From the NCBI RefSeq assembly GCF_964204645.1, contig NC_134032.1:5141175-5205174 (forward strand): DNA of 64,000 nucleotides, given 5' to 3'. A model generated the notes under the pieces. That model did not search any database, had not been told where the DNA came from, and saw nothing but the letters and a program-made list of their open reading frames with translations. The DNA is from Tubulanus polymorphus. Lineage: Eukaryota > Nemertea > Palaeonemertea > Tubulaniformes > Tubulanidae. Numbering within the stretch: position 1 is the stretch's first letter; each line of letters starts with the position of its first letter. This document shows, one piece after another, positions 1 through 8,193 of the stretch. The translations under genes and the position numbers were made by a program.

Positions 1-121
1 TTAATGTGTGTGCTATTACTGTAGTACAGTGATTGCGTGTCAACTGTACCCGGATAAATAGATGCTGTGAGGCTTGGGTGAGAACGGTTAATAGCGTGCT
101 TGTTATATAGGGGGAAGTAAT
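1..121. other. left flank of the viral element, no gene seen
   Basis: I see no coding potential. It contains a short inverted repeat, GTACAGT at 24-30 and ACTGTAC at 43-49, with a 12-nt spacer. CTATTACTGTAGT near 13-25 has an inverted near-match at 14291-14303 beyond the other end of the element. That could be the remains of a terminal inverted repeat, or chance. Positions 69-85 weakly resemble the reverse complement of 14244-14262. The window starts here, so the true left terminus cannot be fixed. Confidence 0.3.
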
Positions 122-159
122 CCCCACTCATCACCACAAGTAATTTGTTTTCCTTATAA
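122..159 (+). promoter_or_regulatory. promoter of the left-end gene, with the 21-bp block
   Basis: The block at 126-146 contains CATCACCACAAGTAATTT. It is followed by a T-rich stretch and TTATAAATGG, whose ATG is the start codon at 160. The same block precedes the genes starting at 10091 and 14205. The arrangement resembles the other element promoters but with this added upstream box. Confidence 0.6.
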
Positions 160-486
160 ATGGGAGATAGAAAAGCATTCTTAGCAACAATAAATAACAG
201 AATAAAACCAGCAAAAAAACAATTTGAAATAAAAAAGTTAGTTGATGTTACAAAAGAAATTGAACATAAAATATTGAAATTAGAAAAGATAAAAACTAAA
301 TACGTAGAGAAAGTATCAGCTAATTTAAGCTACTGTAATGTTAGTACATCGCGAGAATTTAAAGTGTTTTTACCCGATAAATGGGTTTCATTGAGTATGG
401 AGGAATTGAAAGATTTAGTAGGATTTAAAATAATATATCATGGAAAAAATGAAGATGGCCATCATGATTTAGAAATTGTTGATTAA
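160..486 (+). CDS. conserved-looking small protein of the viral element, function unknown
   Basis: I do not recognise this 108-residue protein. It has no signal peptide or membrane segment. The N-terminal half is Lys-rich and probably helical (residues 20-50, with an EIEHKILKLEKIKTKY heptad-like stretch). The C-terminal half, from about residue 66, reads FKVFLPDKW, then LSMEELKDLVGFKIIYHG, and ends acidic (HHDLEIVD), suggesting a small mixed alpha/beta domain. The start is supported by TTATAAATGG and by the 21-bp block shared only with the VLTF3-like and polymerase genes. That context points to an early or regulatory role, which is inference. It converges on the minus-strand gene at 637-978 with a 150-bp gap. 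Confidence 0.75.
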   Translation: MGDRKAFLATINNRIKPAKKQFEIKKLVDVTKEIEHKILKLEKIKTKYVEKVSANLSYCNVSTSREFKVFLPDKWVSLSMEELKDLVGFKIIYHGKNEDGHHDLEIVD

Positions 487-514
487 ATTTAAAAAAATAA
501 ATTAATAAAAATAA

Positions 515-593
515 TGAATATCTAGAATCCGAAATGACTTATCTGGACAATTTAATTGCTCCTCATAGATAGACAAAAGTAGTGAGATATTCA
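515..593. terminator. possible bidirectional terminator hairpins between convergent genes
   Basis: The 150-bp gap between the convergent stops at 486 and 637 holds a perfect 9-bp inverted repeat (TGAATATCT at 515-523, AGATATTCA at 585-593). Inside it is a smaller stem at 545-562 (GGA-CAATT / AATTG-TCC, with a bulged C at 559). A/T runs flank both sides. The position between two 3' ends suggests a 3'-end or insulating role, but no family precedent is known to me. Confidence 0.3.
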
Positions 594-636
594 ATTAATT
601 AAAAAAAATTATTTTTTTTGCTTTTTTTCTAAAATA

Positions 637-978
637 TTAATCCATTTTTTTTATTGTTAATTTTGGAATTTCAGAAGTATTTTCATTTTTAATAGCAGTT
701 GTTTCAGAATTACTAATATCATGAATTTTATTTGATTTCTTATACCAATTACACCCAATCAAAATGAATACAATTACAAATCCAACTGTAAAATATAAAT
801 ATTTATCAAATATTCTACTATCAGAAGGAGTAGAAATAACAATATTTTCACCATTTTTATTACTTATTTTTTCTTTTACAGCTTTTTTATATTCTTGTGA
901 TTTAATTCCTAATTGCCGAGACCATTCAATTTGTTTCTGAGTTCTCGGTTTTTTCTTCACTTCTTTCACCTCGCTCAT
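637..978 (-). CDS. small single-pass membrane protein
   Basis: 113 residues. The N-terminal half is strongly basic (KKKPRTQKQIEWSRQLG around 9-24). One transmembrane helix follows at about 60-79 (YLYFTVGFVIVFILIGCNWY), then a polar tail. No signal peptide precedes the helix. The start lies inside the upstream minus-strand gene, with a 53-bp overlap in a different frame, and is preceded by TATAATAAATG, a weaker form of the element promoter. Small membrane proteins with basic N-termini recur in Polinton-like elements, but I cannot assign a role. A virion or membrane-remodelling function is only a guess. Confidence 0.7.
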   Translation of the reverse strand: MSEVKEVKKKPRTQKQIEWSRQLGIKSQEYKKAVKEKISNKNGENIVISTPSDSRIFDKYLYFTVGFVIVFILIGCNWYKKSNKIHDISNSETTAIKNENTSEIPKLTIKKMD

Positions 979-1516
979 TTATTATAGAAATATTTTTACT
1001 TTCAATATTTGAAAATGTTATAACTCCAGTTGATAATAATGTCATAAATCCACCTAATTGAAATGATAAATATCCAATCCATTTATTTAATTCAGTCATA
1101 ACTAAATAATCATTTTTTAAATCGGAATATAATCTATTTTCATCTTCAATTGGTAGTATATAATTACATAATTTACTATAACCTTTTACTACATTTTCTG
1201 ATATCGCGTCATTAATTCTAGCTGTTCTCGCGGCTTCATAAATCTTAAATAATCTAATAATTTCATCTGATTTCATTGTGTCTAATTCATTATAAGTTAA
1301 ATTTTTACTAACAAAATTTTTACATTTTCCAGATGCTATTAATATTTCTAATTGATGTTTACAATAAAGATAATATTCATAATTAATATTTGTTGTAACA
1401 TTATTTAAAGCACCATCATCTGGAGTTAATTTTGTTTCTGTTATTCCTAAATCATCTAAAGTTTTTTCAATTGGAACATCACCATTTTTAGATTTTATTT
1501 TCTTTTCACCTACCAT
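926..1516 (-). CDS. conserved-looking protein with one hydrophobic segment, function unknown
   Basis: 196 residues. Residues 13-25 (DVPIEKTLDDLGI) resemble a stretch of the 514-residue protein at 4839-6383 (KVPIEKLL, about residue 241), perhaps a shared short motif. The middle is mostly helical and charged. Residues 147-167 form a hydrophobic segment that could span a membrane. The tail is very polar (RGERSEEKTENSETN) and its coding overlaps the start of the next gene by 53 bp. The start is supported by a canonical promoter at 1517-1536. No enzyme motif is visible. Confidence 0.7.
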   Translation of the reverse strand: MVGEKKIKSKNGDVPIEKTLDDLGITETKLTPDDGALNNVTTNINYEYYLYCKHQLEILIASGKCKNFVSKNLTYNELDTMKSDEIIRLFKIYEAARTARINDAISENVVKGYSKLCNYILPIEDENRLYSDLKNDYLVMTELNKWIGYLSFQLGGFMTLLSTGVITFSNIESKNISIINERGERSEEKTENSETN

Positions 1517-1536
1517 TTATATAACAAAAAAATTAA
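1517..1536 (-). promoter_or_regulatory. element promoter for the gene ending at 1516
   Basis: On the minus strand this reads TTAATTTTTTTG then TTATATAAATG, with the ATG as the start codon. It lies just downstream, in the direction of transcription, of the CAACTAGAAT repeat region. Confidence 0.6.
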
Positions 1537-1550
1537 TTGTGTGATGTTGC

Positions 1551-1796
1551 AACTAGAATTTAACTAGAATGTAACTAGAATTCAACTAGATTAACAAGCT
1601 AGTTGAAATATTAATGTTTTTGTTTATTTCTTGTTAAATCTAGTTGATTTTTGTTTCAACTACTAACAACTAGAATTCAACTAGAATGTAACTAGAATTA
1701 AACTAGATTAACAAGCTAGTTAAAATATTGTTAAATCTATTTGATTTTTGTTACAACTACCAATAACTAGAATTCAACTAGATTAACAAACTAATT
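1551..1796. repeat. cluster of AACTAGAAT direct repeats and inverted AACTAG...CTAGTT units
   Basis: This is the longest non-coding stretch inside the element (1537-1800). It contains repeated AACTAGAAT, AACTAGATTAACAAGCTAGTT-type hairpins and TGTTAAATCTA-TTGATTTTTGTT, arranged as about two and a half copies of a roughly 110-bp unit. The copies start near 1551, 1668 and 1764. The hairpin arms AACTAG and CTAGTT flank ATTAACAAG. It lies between the ATPase stop and the next gene's promoter. It could be a replication, recombination or packaging site, or a relic of slippage; nothing in the sequence decides this. Confidence 0.65.
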
Positions 1797-1800
1797 GAAT

Positions 1801-2409
1801 TTAAATAAATTCATATTTAAATGGGTGTTGTAATCTAAATAGTAATTTTGATCTTTTAATATTTTTCAACTTATCCATATATTCATTACGTAAATCATGT
1901 GGAATAATATCATTTTCCTCAAGTGCATTTTTCATCGATTTTCTATCTTTATTGTAGAATAAAACTAGAAATCTAATGTTTTCTCTAAAGTCTTTAACAA
2001 TTGAATTATATTTTTGATTTAAAACCCAAGTTGTTATCCCAAAATGTCTGCCAGAAAAAGCCAAATAACATAACTCACTTTCTCTAACTTTTGAATCATG
2101 TAGATTAGCACAATCATCTATGATAAATAATGTATTTGATCCTTTATAAATATCAATTGCTATTTTTATACAATTATCTAAATTTTCTTTTACTGTTTTA
2201 GGATCTAATATAATAAATTTATTATTCCTAGTAATATTTTTATCATAAGTTTGATTAAATTCATATGTTGGACAAAATAATACTATATTATCAAAATAGT
2301 TTTCATAAACAGTTTCTAATAAATGTAATATAAAATAAGTTTTTCCACAATTTGTTACACCAGAAATTAACATATTATGAGGCTCAAATATAAATAATTC
2401 CTTATTCAT
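1801..2409 (-). CDS. A32-like FtsK/HerA-family genome-packaging ATPase
   Basis: 202 residues, a usual size for Polinton and virophage packaging ATPases. The Walker A loop is GVTNCGKT at 17-24. Walker B is NTLFIIDDC at 92-100, with the acidic pair D98/D99. A family-typical segment follows, AFSGRHFGITTWVLNQKY at 117-134, whose Q132 fits the conserved glutamine of the A32 group. All three motifs are intact. The known role in the family is pumping viral DNA into the preformed capsid, so it should work with the capsid proteins encoded upstream. The start codon directly abuts the integrase stop (TAA at 2410-2412), and its promoter lies within the integrase 3' end. Confidence 0.92.
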   Translation of the reverse strand: MNKELFIFEPHNMLISGVTNCGKTYFILHLLETVYENYFDNIVLFCPTYEFNQTYDKNITRNNKFIILDPKTVKENLDNCIKIAIDIYKGSNTLFIIDDCANLHDSKVRESELCYLAFSGRHFGITTWVLNQKYNSIVKDFRENIRFLVLFYNKDRKSMKNALEENDIIPHDLRNEYMDKLKNIKRSKLLFRLQHPFKYEFI

Positions 2410-2430
2410 TTATATATTTTTAATTTTACT
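2410..2430 (-). promoter_or_regulatory. promoter of the packaging ATPase, embedded in the integrase 3' end
   Basis: The minus strand reads GTAAAATTAAAAATATATAAATG. The TATATAAATG box is kept, but the T-run of the other promoters is replaced here by AATTAAAAA. It overlaps the last codons and the stop of the integrase. Confidence 0.5.
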
Positions 2431-3536
2431 TGATAATATCCATTCATTGAATTTATCTGGCCATCCAACCCATTTTACTAAAGAATATTTTTTTCTTTTA
2501 ACAGTTTTTGTTTTTAGTACTTTTTCAATTTTATATTCTTGTTCTAGATTTTCAGTAGTTAAACTTAATTCTTCTTCATAAAAATATCCATCAACTTCTT
2601 CATCATCTAAATCTTCTAATTTATAGACATATGGTTTTGTTGTTATTACCTTTTTTATTTTATATATTTCTCTAGTAAAATTTCGATCGTATCCTTTGTC
2701 AAATATCTTTTTATACTTAGAAATTCTAACATTTTGACCAACTTTAAATTTAGGTTAACCAAAATCATCTACAAGAAATGCTCCATATAAATTATTCCAA
2801 ACAATTTCAGCATTTTCAGGTTTTCTAGCATCAATAGGTTTCATTCCAATAGAAGAATGATAAGAATTATTATATCCTTCTATCAATTTTGGTAAAACAT
2901 CAATCCATTTAAAAGTATTATTTGCCGTAAAATATTTCCACATTCTTGTTCTTAATGTTCTATTAAATCGTTCAACAACTGCTGCTTTTTTATCTGATTT
3001 TGTTGAAAATTATTTAATATTATGATTATCTAAGAGTTCATGAACAAGTGAATTATCAAACTCTTTTCCATCATCAAATTGTATTTTTTCTGGTTTTAGT
3101 TTATCATCCGAAAGAAATTTTCTTAAAACATTTGATGTTTGTACAGCATCTTTTCTATAAAGTGGGAAACTCCATACATAACGACTAAAAATATCAATTA
3201 TATTCAATAACCACCAATAATCATCATTATCTTTCTTAACATTTTTCATATCAATTAAATCTCCTTGCCACTGTTGATCTACATAACTTACCATAGTTTT
3301 ACGAGTTTTATATTTTCTAACAATTTTTTTATGTGTTGTATACGTTGGTTGTTCTAACATAAATTCATTTAATCTTTATATTTAACTAAATTTTGTGGGA
3401 TTATCTTATCTAATTTATCTTGTTTTACTTTACGCCATATATTTTTAGTAGAAGAATAAGCAACCGAACTCTCAGGGTTGTAATATAAATTTCTTAAATA
3501 TTGTTCTTTAGTATTAGGAGTTTTTTTACCACTCAT
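2410..3536 (-). pseudogene. retroviral-type (RVE) integrase with C-terminal chromodomain, broken at three places
   Basis: The N-terminal piece is open from ATG 3536 to TAA at 3369-3371 (55 residues, including YLRNLYYNPESSVAY, as in Polinton integrase N-termini). The catalytic core continues in another frame, so a one-base shift lies near 3370-3377. The core holds QGDLIDM (first Asp) and QFDDGKEF (second Asp). An in-frame TAA at 3010-3012 separates these from the catalytic Glu (VVERFNRT, codon 2971-2973). A second in-frame TAA at 2755-2757 precedes an SH3-like stretch (FKVGQNVRI). A chromodomain follows at about 2437-2541, with the YSLVKWVGWPDKFNEWI core. The family's role is chromosomal integration, and the chromodomain is thought to steer it to chromatin. 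Two stops plus a shift make an active enzyme very unlikely unless the assembly is wrong. Confidence 0.88.
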
Positions 3537-3555
3537 TTATATATCCTTAATTTTA
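3537..3555 (-). promoter_or_regulatory. promoter of the integrase
   Basis: The minus strand reads AAAATTAAGGATATATAAATG. The TATATAAATG box is intact, but the T-run is reduced, as at the ATPase. These two neighbouring genes share this variant. Confidence 0.5.
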
Positions 3556-3566
3556 ACTTTATATTT

Positions 3567-4814
3567 CTAATATTGAATACTATCTAATTGTGAATTTACA
3601 ATATTTAATTGCGCGTCAGATATAATATAAATGTGCATTTTAAAATTTTTGATTCCTTTATTCTTTTTCATGAATAATTGTATTCCATCTTTAGTGTTCT
3701 GTAGTTTTTTTCCAGAACCATGTAATGAATTATCTTCAGTTGTTCTAAAATCTACCCATAATGCATATTTATTACCGGTATAATAATCAATTTGATTAAT
3801 ATTACAATTTTCAAATGATTTTACTTTTTCATTCATAGAATGTTTTCTAATTTCAGGCCATTGATCAATCATTCTCATTCCTTGACAAAATATTTTATTT
3901 GCTATTCCTTCGATAGTTATTTCTACTTTTGTTATTTCAGGATTATAATAATTGTCAACATTTATTGCGCCATTAGTATACGTTCCAATGGTAAAAAATA
4001 TTAATATACCTTTAATAGATCTTCTAGGAAAGTTAATATTCTCATTAATTATTTCATCATTTGCATTAATAGTTACAGTTTTAAATTTATCAATATAATC
4101 ATATAATAATAAAAATCCTTGATTGTATTGAGTTTGAATTGTGCTAGCAATATTTTCATTAGTTACTGTGTTATATTCTAAACATATATTCGATAATTTA
4201 TAACTCATATCTTTAACAACGCTAGATAATACAATTTCATTTACAGGAGCAAATGTTATCTCAAATATAATATCTTCTTGAATTGCGTATTTATATAAAG
4301 GTGCATTATTATTTATCAATTCAAAGTCTAATGGAATTTTATATTTGCTTCCATAAATCTTTTTAATCAAATCATCTACATCATTTGTTAATATTGCGTT
4401 ATTAGCTTCTGATCTTAATTTATTTTGGTTTTCTGATTGAATTCCTTGAAATATCATATTATTTCTATTTTCTTTAGTTAACCATAAATATTTATAATGC
4501 ATAAATAAATTATAATCATCTAATGAGAAAACTGTTTCTGGTCCAATCTTTATTGTTAACTTTTTAATCAAATATCTTCCAACATTATCAACGACATAAT
4601 TATTATTATTACCGATTACTTTTATATCGGCTGATAAATAAATACTGTTTGGAACATAAAAAGTATTTTGTGTTAATCGAGGGATTCTAACGTATAAAGT
4701 TTCATCGGGATTAATATTTGAAGGGTTATGAGTAATTATATGATGTGATCTTTCTGCTTTAATAGCATTAGATATTCTAGAAATCTTAGAAGGACTTATA
4801 TAACTCCCACTCAT
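3567..4814 (-). CDS. putative major capsid protein (double jelly-roll type)
   Basis: 415 residues, rich in predicted beta strands, with no membrane segment. Landmarks include NPSNINPDETLYVRIPRL (about 30-47), VPNSIYLSADIKVIG (54-68), NVGRYLIKKLTIKIG (77-91), FPRRSIKGILIFFTIG (mid-protein) and, near the C-terminus, YALWVDFRTTEDNSLHGSG and FKMHIYIISDAQLNIV. From memory, this set of motifs marks a family recurrent in invertebrate Polinton-like elements beside the packaging ATPase and a minor capsid gene. I read it as the major capsid protein. That assignment rests on context and strand pattern, not on a fold prediction. It is short for a Polinton major capsid, so a minor structural role remains possible. 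The frame is fully open. Confidence 0.6.
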   Translation of the reverse strand: MSGSYISPSKISRISNAIKAERSHHIITHNPSNINPDETLYVRIPRLTQNTFYVPNSIYLSADIKVIGNNNNYVVDNVGRYLIKKLTIKIGPETVFSLDDYNLFMHYKYLWLTKENRNNMIFQGIQSENQNKLRSEANNAILTNDVDDLIKKIYGSKYKIPLDFELINNNAPLYKYAIQEDIIFEITFAPVNEIVLSSVVKDMSYKLSNICLEYNTVTNENIASTIQTQYNQGFLLLYDYIDKFKTVTINANDEIINENINFPRRSIKGILIFFTIGTYTNGAINVDNYYNPEITKVEITIEGIANKIFCQGMRMIDQWPEIRKHSMNEKVKSFENCNINQIDYYTGNKYALWVDFRTTEDNSLHGSGKKLQNTKDGIQLFMKKNKGIKNFKMHIYIISDAQLNIVNSQLDSIQY

Positions 4815-4833
4815 TTATTAAACAAAAAAATTA
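4815..4833 (-). promoter_or_regulatory. promoter of the putative major capsid gene
   Basis: The minus strand reads TTAATTTTTTTG then TTTAATAAATG. The full T-run is present. The second T of the TATA-like box is shifted, giving TTTAATAAATG. Confidence 0.55.
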
Positions 4834-4838
4834 ATTAT

Positions 4839-6383
4839 TTATTTTTTGATATTTTTTGATATCATATTAACTAAACCAAAAATAATAGCACTTACAACTG
4901 TAATTAAAAATAAAATAATATGTTCAGCAGCAAAGTTAATAATGTTTCCTGCAGATTTCAATATAAAACCAACAATTGAAGCAATAACTCCTGGTAAAGC
5001 TGCAGCAGATTTTTTAGATAGTTCCCATAAATATTTTGCTAATTTCTTTAAACCATCTTTAACTTTATCTTGTATAGAATTATTGCCTGGGGGTTTATCT
5101 GGTTTATTGGGAGTAGGAGTAGATTTTAAAGCATTTGATATTGCTAAACCAATTGTTGTAAATAACATAGTAACAGCTGTTAGAATTGAAAGAATTGTTA
5201 TTCCTTCTAATTTAAATAATAACTTTATCCTATCTTTTAATGATATTTCAGAATTTGGTTTAATCAACAAATCTTTAAAAATAACTTTTAATATATTAAT
5301 ATTATAATCATATGATTTTAACAATAATTTAATTTCTTCTTTCTGTACTTCTAAATTATCTTTTAAATTACTAATTTCTTTTTCTAAACGTAATTCTTTT
5401 TGCCTATATTCTATTTCATCAATTACTTGATGATCTAAATCAGACTTTAATTGTTCTATTTCTTTATTTTTATCAGTTAATTCTTTTTCCAAATACGTAA
5501 TTTTTTGATCTCTTATACTTTTATTATGCGCAATTTTATCAGATGCAAGTCTTATACTAATAATTTCTCTAATTGCTTTGTCAGAAAATATATCTAAATC
5601 TTCTAATTCTTGATCTGTTGCATCAAGTAACCCATTCTGTAAAAGTTTTTCAATTGGAACTTTATTTGATTTAAGTTTACTAGTTTTGGAAGTTTTATTC
5701 AGTAAGTTATCTAAACGTTTTTCTAATTGTGATTGACTTAAATCATTATCAATTTTTTGAGTGTCTCTTCTCGATGTTTCGGGTGTTGAAGATCTTAATT
5801 TATCTCTATTCTCTTCCATTTCTGTTTCTGATTTCTTTTTGATTATTTCAAATAATTCATTAATTCTTTGTTTAAATACATCTATATTATCATCTATTTC
5901 TTTTTGTGTAACATCAGTTATTTCATTACTATTACTTATTATTTTAATTCTATCTGGTTTTAATTTTTCTAAAGTTGATTCTGATAATATTTTATTTTTA
6001 TTATTTTTATAAGTGATATCAATATAATAATCACCTTTCAAACGATAATAACATTTACCATTATCTAAAAATTTTAATTGATCTGCTAAAAGTCCAACGT
6101 CTTCATCATTTATGTTAAAATTAGATTTTTCAATTAAATCTTCTAATTTAGGTATTTTGTTTAAATTATCTAAATCTTGTTTTACTAAATCTGGGTCTAA
6201 ATTTTCAGGATTTAATTGTGATTCAGCATTTTTAATATAATCAGGTGTAGTTAAATTAGAATTATATGCTGGTTCATTACCATCATTAAAACTTGTTTCA
6301 TCAAAATCAGGTGGTTGTTCATCAGTTATGTTAGGTTCATCAAAAGGATCCATTCCAATATCTTCTACACCTTCTACATCCAT
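4839..6383 (-). CDS. long coiled-coil protein with C-terminal membrane helices, function unknown
   Basis: 514 residues. Residues 1-60 are acidic and disordered-looking. Residues 210-360 are charged and helical, with a strong coiled coil at about 290-355. Hydrophobic helices lie at about 393-416, 460-477 and 488-507. The first two are separated by a Pro-rich linker (TPTPNKPDKPPG). The C-terminal pattern (AAALPGVIASIVGFILKSAG, then a second hydrophobic helix) looks like long membrane proteins I associate with related elements in invertebrate genomes. A virion membrane, tail-like or scaffold function is conceivable, but no motif shows it. It follows the capsid gene by 24 bp and has its own promoter. 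Confidence 0.75.
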   Translation of the reverse strand: MDVEGVEDIGMDPFDEPNITDEQPPDFDETSFNDGNEPAYNSNLTTPDYIKNAESQLNPENLDPDLVKQDLDNLNKIPKLEDLIEKSNFNINDEDVGLLADQLKFLDNGKCYYRLKGDYYIDITYKNNKNKILSESTLEKLKPDRIKIISNSNEITDVTQKEIDDNIDVFKQRINELFEIIKKKSETEMEENRDKLRSSTPETSRRDTQKIDNDLSQSQLEKRLDNLLNKTSKTSKLKSNKVPIEKLLQNGLLDATDQELEDLDIFSDKAIREIISIRLASDKIAHNKSIRDQKITYLEKELTDKNKEIEQLKSDLDHQVIDEIEYRQKELRLEKEISNLKDNLEVQKEEIKLLLKSYDYNINILKVIFKDLLIKPNSEISLKDRIKLLFKLEGITILSILTAVTMLFTTIGLAISNALKSTPTPNKPDKPPGNNSIQDKVKDGLKKLAKYLWELSKKSAAALPGVIASIVGFILKSAGNIINFAAEHIILFLITVVSAIIFGLVNMISKNIKK

Positions 6384-6402
6384 TTATATAATAAAAAAAT
6401 TA
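6384..6402 (-). promoter_or_regulatory. promoter of the coiled-coil/membrane protein, sharing the upstream stop codon
   Basis: The minus strand reads TTAATTTTTTTA then TTATATAAATG. The stop codon of the neighbouring gene (TAA at 6400-6402) is the first part of the TAATTTTTTT box, so coding and control sequence are fused. Confidence 0.65.
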
Positions 6403-7722
6403 AAATTTAAAATATAATATTCCTCCGATTACAATTCCTATACAAGTTATAGCTAATTTAGTATTTTCATGGGATTTATTATCATCATTTAGTTTAATTA
6501 CATCATGTTGAATATCGCCGTGTGGGTGCCATATGGCACCATTTTCTGATGTATTGTAATCTTTTATTTTAGAATCATTATTTAATTTAATATTCTTAGT
6601 TTTAGTTTCTGTTGATTGAATATGTTTTTTATTTTTTTCACCTTCCATTAATTTTGGAGCAGTAATAATCTTTTTATTTATATCATTTAATCCAATTGAA
6701 TTATTTATTGTTGCAGTTTTAATTAGATTATTATAACCAATTATATTTCCCATCTTTAATACTAAATCATTAGAAATAATAAATAGATTAGGGCCTATAC
6801 AATAATTTAATCTAATATGTGATTTATCTAAATAATTTTGATATCTTACAATGTTTTCTGGAATCGATCTATTTTTATCATTATGAATGGAATCTTCAAA
6901 TAATACTTTGAATTGTTTCTGCGCATCAAATGAAGTACTATTATTTCCAACTATTGGTGATCTTGTTTCAACTTGTGCACCTAAAATACATATCAAATAA
7001 GTTCTAATTGATTGATTTATTCTTTGTATACCGGGTTTTGTAAATCCTTCACTATAAGATTCAATAAAATAAACCCAACCATTATTATTATTAATTTTAT
7101 AATTATGATAAGCTCCAATTCTATGCATATAATCAATTCTTTTTATTTCATACTGTTCACCAACACCTTGCAATTTACCATGCGCTCTAAAATCGAAATT
7201 AATATTTATATTAAATTCATTACATATTTTATAAAACTTAGATAGATTAATATTATTATCCAATTCTTTAAAATATTTTGATCCAGGTAAAGGGCATTCT
7301 AATTCATTTAATATAATTCTAATTTGAAAGTATACATGAAATCTAAATATTGTATGAATGAATTTTAAATCAGAATATTTCAAATTTTTATCTAAGTTAT
7401 TCAAGTGATCATACCAACTTACACCACAACCAGCTGTTGCACAATGAACAGCAAAATTTAATTGATTCTGCCAATATTTCATATTAGATTTTACTTTATA
7501 TATATTATATTCATCTCGAGTAAAAGTAACTTCATATGTATTAAATATATTTTCCATTTTAGATATAAAATAGTTTGTTTCAGTAACATAAATTTCTAAA
7601 TTAATCAATGAAGGTAAAACTAAATTTTTATATATTATCATGTTACTAAAATCTATTGCTGGAGTATTATATTTATAATATTCATGTGATTTATTATATT
7701 GGAAAGCTTTTGGAAACCCCAT
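6400..7722 (-). CDS. conserved-looking large protein with C-terminal membrane anchor, function unknown
   Basis: 440 residues. A striking internal stretch is LNFAVHCATAGCGVSWYDHL (about 88-107), followed by IFRFHVYFQIRIILNELECP and KICNEFNININFDFRAHG. I recall similar sequence in other invertebrate Polinton-like elements, always of unknown function. The last 18 residues (LAITCIGIVIGGILYFKF) are a tail anchor, and residues 360-420 are polar and low complexity. The conserved Cys/His cluster could bind metal or form disulfides, but no catalytic pattern is clear. Possible roles are virion surface or membrane-associated assembly. The start is fixed by a canonical promoter that overlaps the next gene's stop. 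Confidence 0.75.
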   Translation of the reverse strand: MGFPKAFQYNKSHEYYKYNTPAIDFSNMIIYKNLVLPSLINLEIYVTETNYFISKMENIFNTYEVTFTRDEYNIYKVKSNMKYWQNQLNFAVHCATAGCGVSWYDHLNNLDKNLKYSDLKFIHTIFRFHVYFQIRIILNELECPLPGSKYFKELDNNINLSKFYKICNEFNININFDFRAHGKLQGVGEQYEIKRIDYMHRIGAYHNYKINNNNGWVYFIESYSEGFTKPGIQRINQSIRTYLICILGAQVETRSPIVGNNSTSFDAQKQFKVLFEDSIHNDKNRSIPENIVRYQNYLDKSHIRLNYCIGPNLFIISNDLVLKMGNIIGYNNLIKTATINNSIGLNDINKKIITAPKLMEGEKNKKHIQSTETKTKNIKLNNDSKIKDYNTSENGAIWHPHGDIQHDVIKLNDDNKSHENTKLAITCIGIVIGGILYFKF

Positions 7723-7741
7723 TTATATAATAAAAAAATTA
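7723..7741 (-). promoter_or_regulatory. promoter of the 440-residue protein, sharing the upstream stop codon
   Basis: The sequence is identical to the 6384-6402 promoter over the T-run and TTATATAAATG box. The upstream gene's TAA (7739-7741) again forms the start of the T-rich box. Confidence 0.65.
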
Positions 7742-8173
7742 ATAATTTATTAATTCTTTTAATAATTTATCTTGTTCTTCAACTGTTATATGACCATTTA
7801 AACTTATTATATAATCTAGTGTGTTCTTTAATTTATTAATTTCTTTTATATTAGTTTTGATTTTTTCTTTATTACTTTTTATATTTAATTTTGAACTTAT
7901 ACCAGTTAAAACACTTGATCTTAATCCTAACACACCAATTGATATAGCTAAAGGTGTTAATGGACTGAATATTGCTAAAAATGTTATTACAGAACTAATT
8001 GTAACCGAACCACTTATAATCAAATAATATATAATTTTACTTTTTAAATATTTTTTCTTTTTTATCTTTAAGTCACTTTCAAATTCTAATATTTGTTTTT
8101 CTAAATATGTTTTTAATTTAGTTTTATTTATATCATGAGGAATAATATCAATACTATCAACTTTATCTTCCAT
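7739..8173 (-). CDS. small protein with two membrane helices
   Basis: 144 residues. A charged N-terminal helix (15-46) leads into two adjacent hydrophobic segments at about 47-70 and 72-91, broken by FSPLTPLA, then a Lys-rich helical tail. This hairpin-in-membrane layout, with both ends on the same side, suits a membrane-remodelling or virion membrane protein, but I cannot name a family. It lies in the run of small membrane genes between the minor capsid gene and the large membrane proteins. Confidence 0.7.
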   Translation of the reverse strand: MEDKVDSIDIIPHDINKTKLKTYLEKQILEFESDLKIKKKKYLKSKIIYYLIISGSVTISSVITFLAIFSPLTPLAISIGVLGLRSSVLTGISSKLNIKSNKEKIKTNIKEINKLKNTLDYIISLNGHITVEEQDKLLKELINY

Positions 8174-8193
8174 TTATTTAGCAAAAAAAATTA
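8174..8193 (-). promoter_or_regulatory. promoter of the two-helix membrane protein
   Basis: The minus strand reads GTAATTTTTTTTGC then TAAATAAATG. The TATA-like part is TAAATAAATG instead of TATATAAATG. The next two promoters share this variant. Confidence 0.55.

Noticed and set aside
4846-6012. Plus-strand frames of 153 and 83 codons opposite the coiled-coil gene
   Set aside because: They are antisense shadows of an A/T-rich helical gene, with no promoter signal and no recognisable domain.
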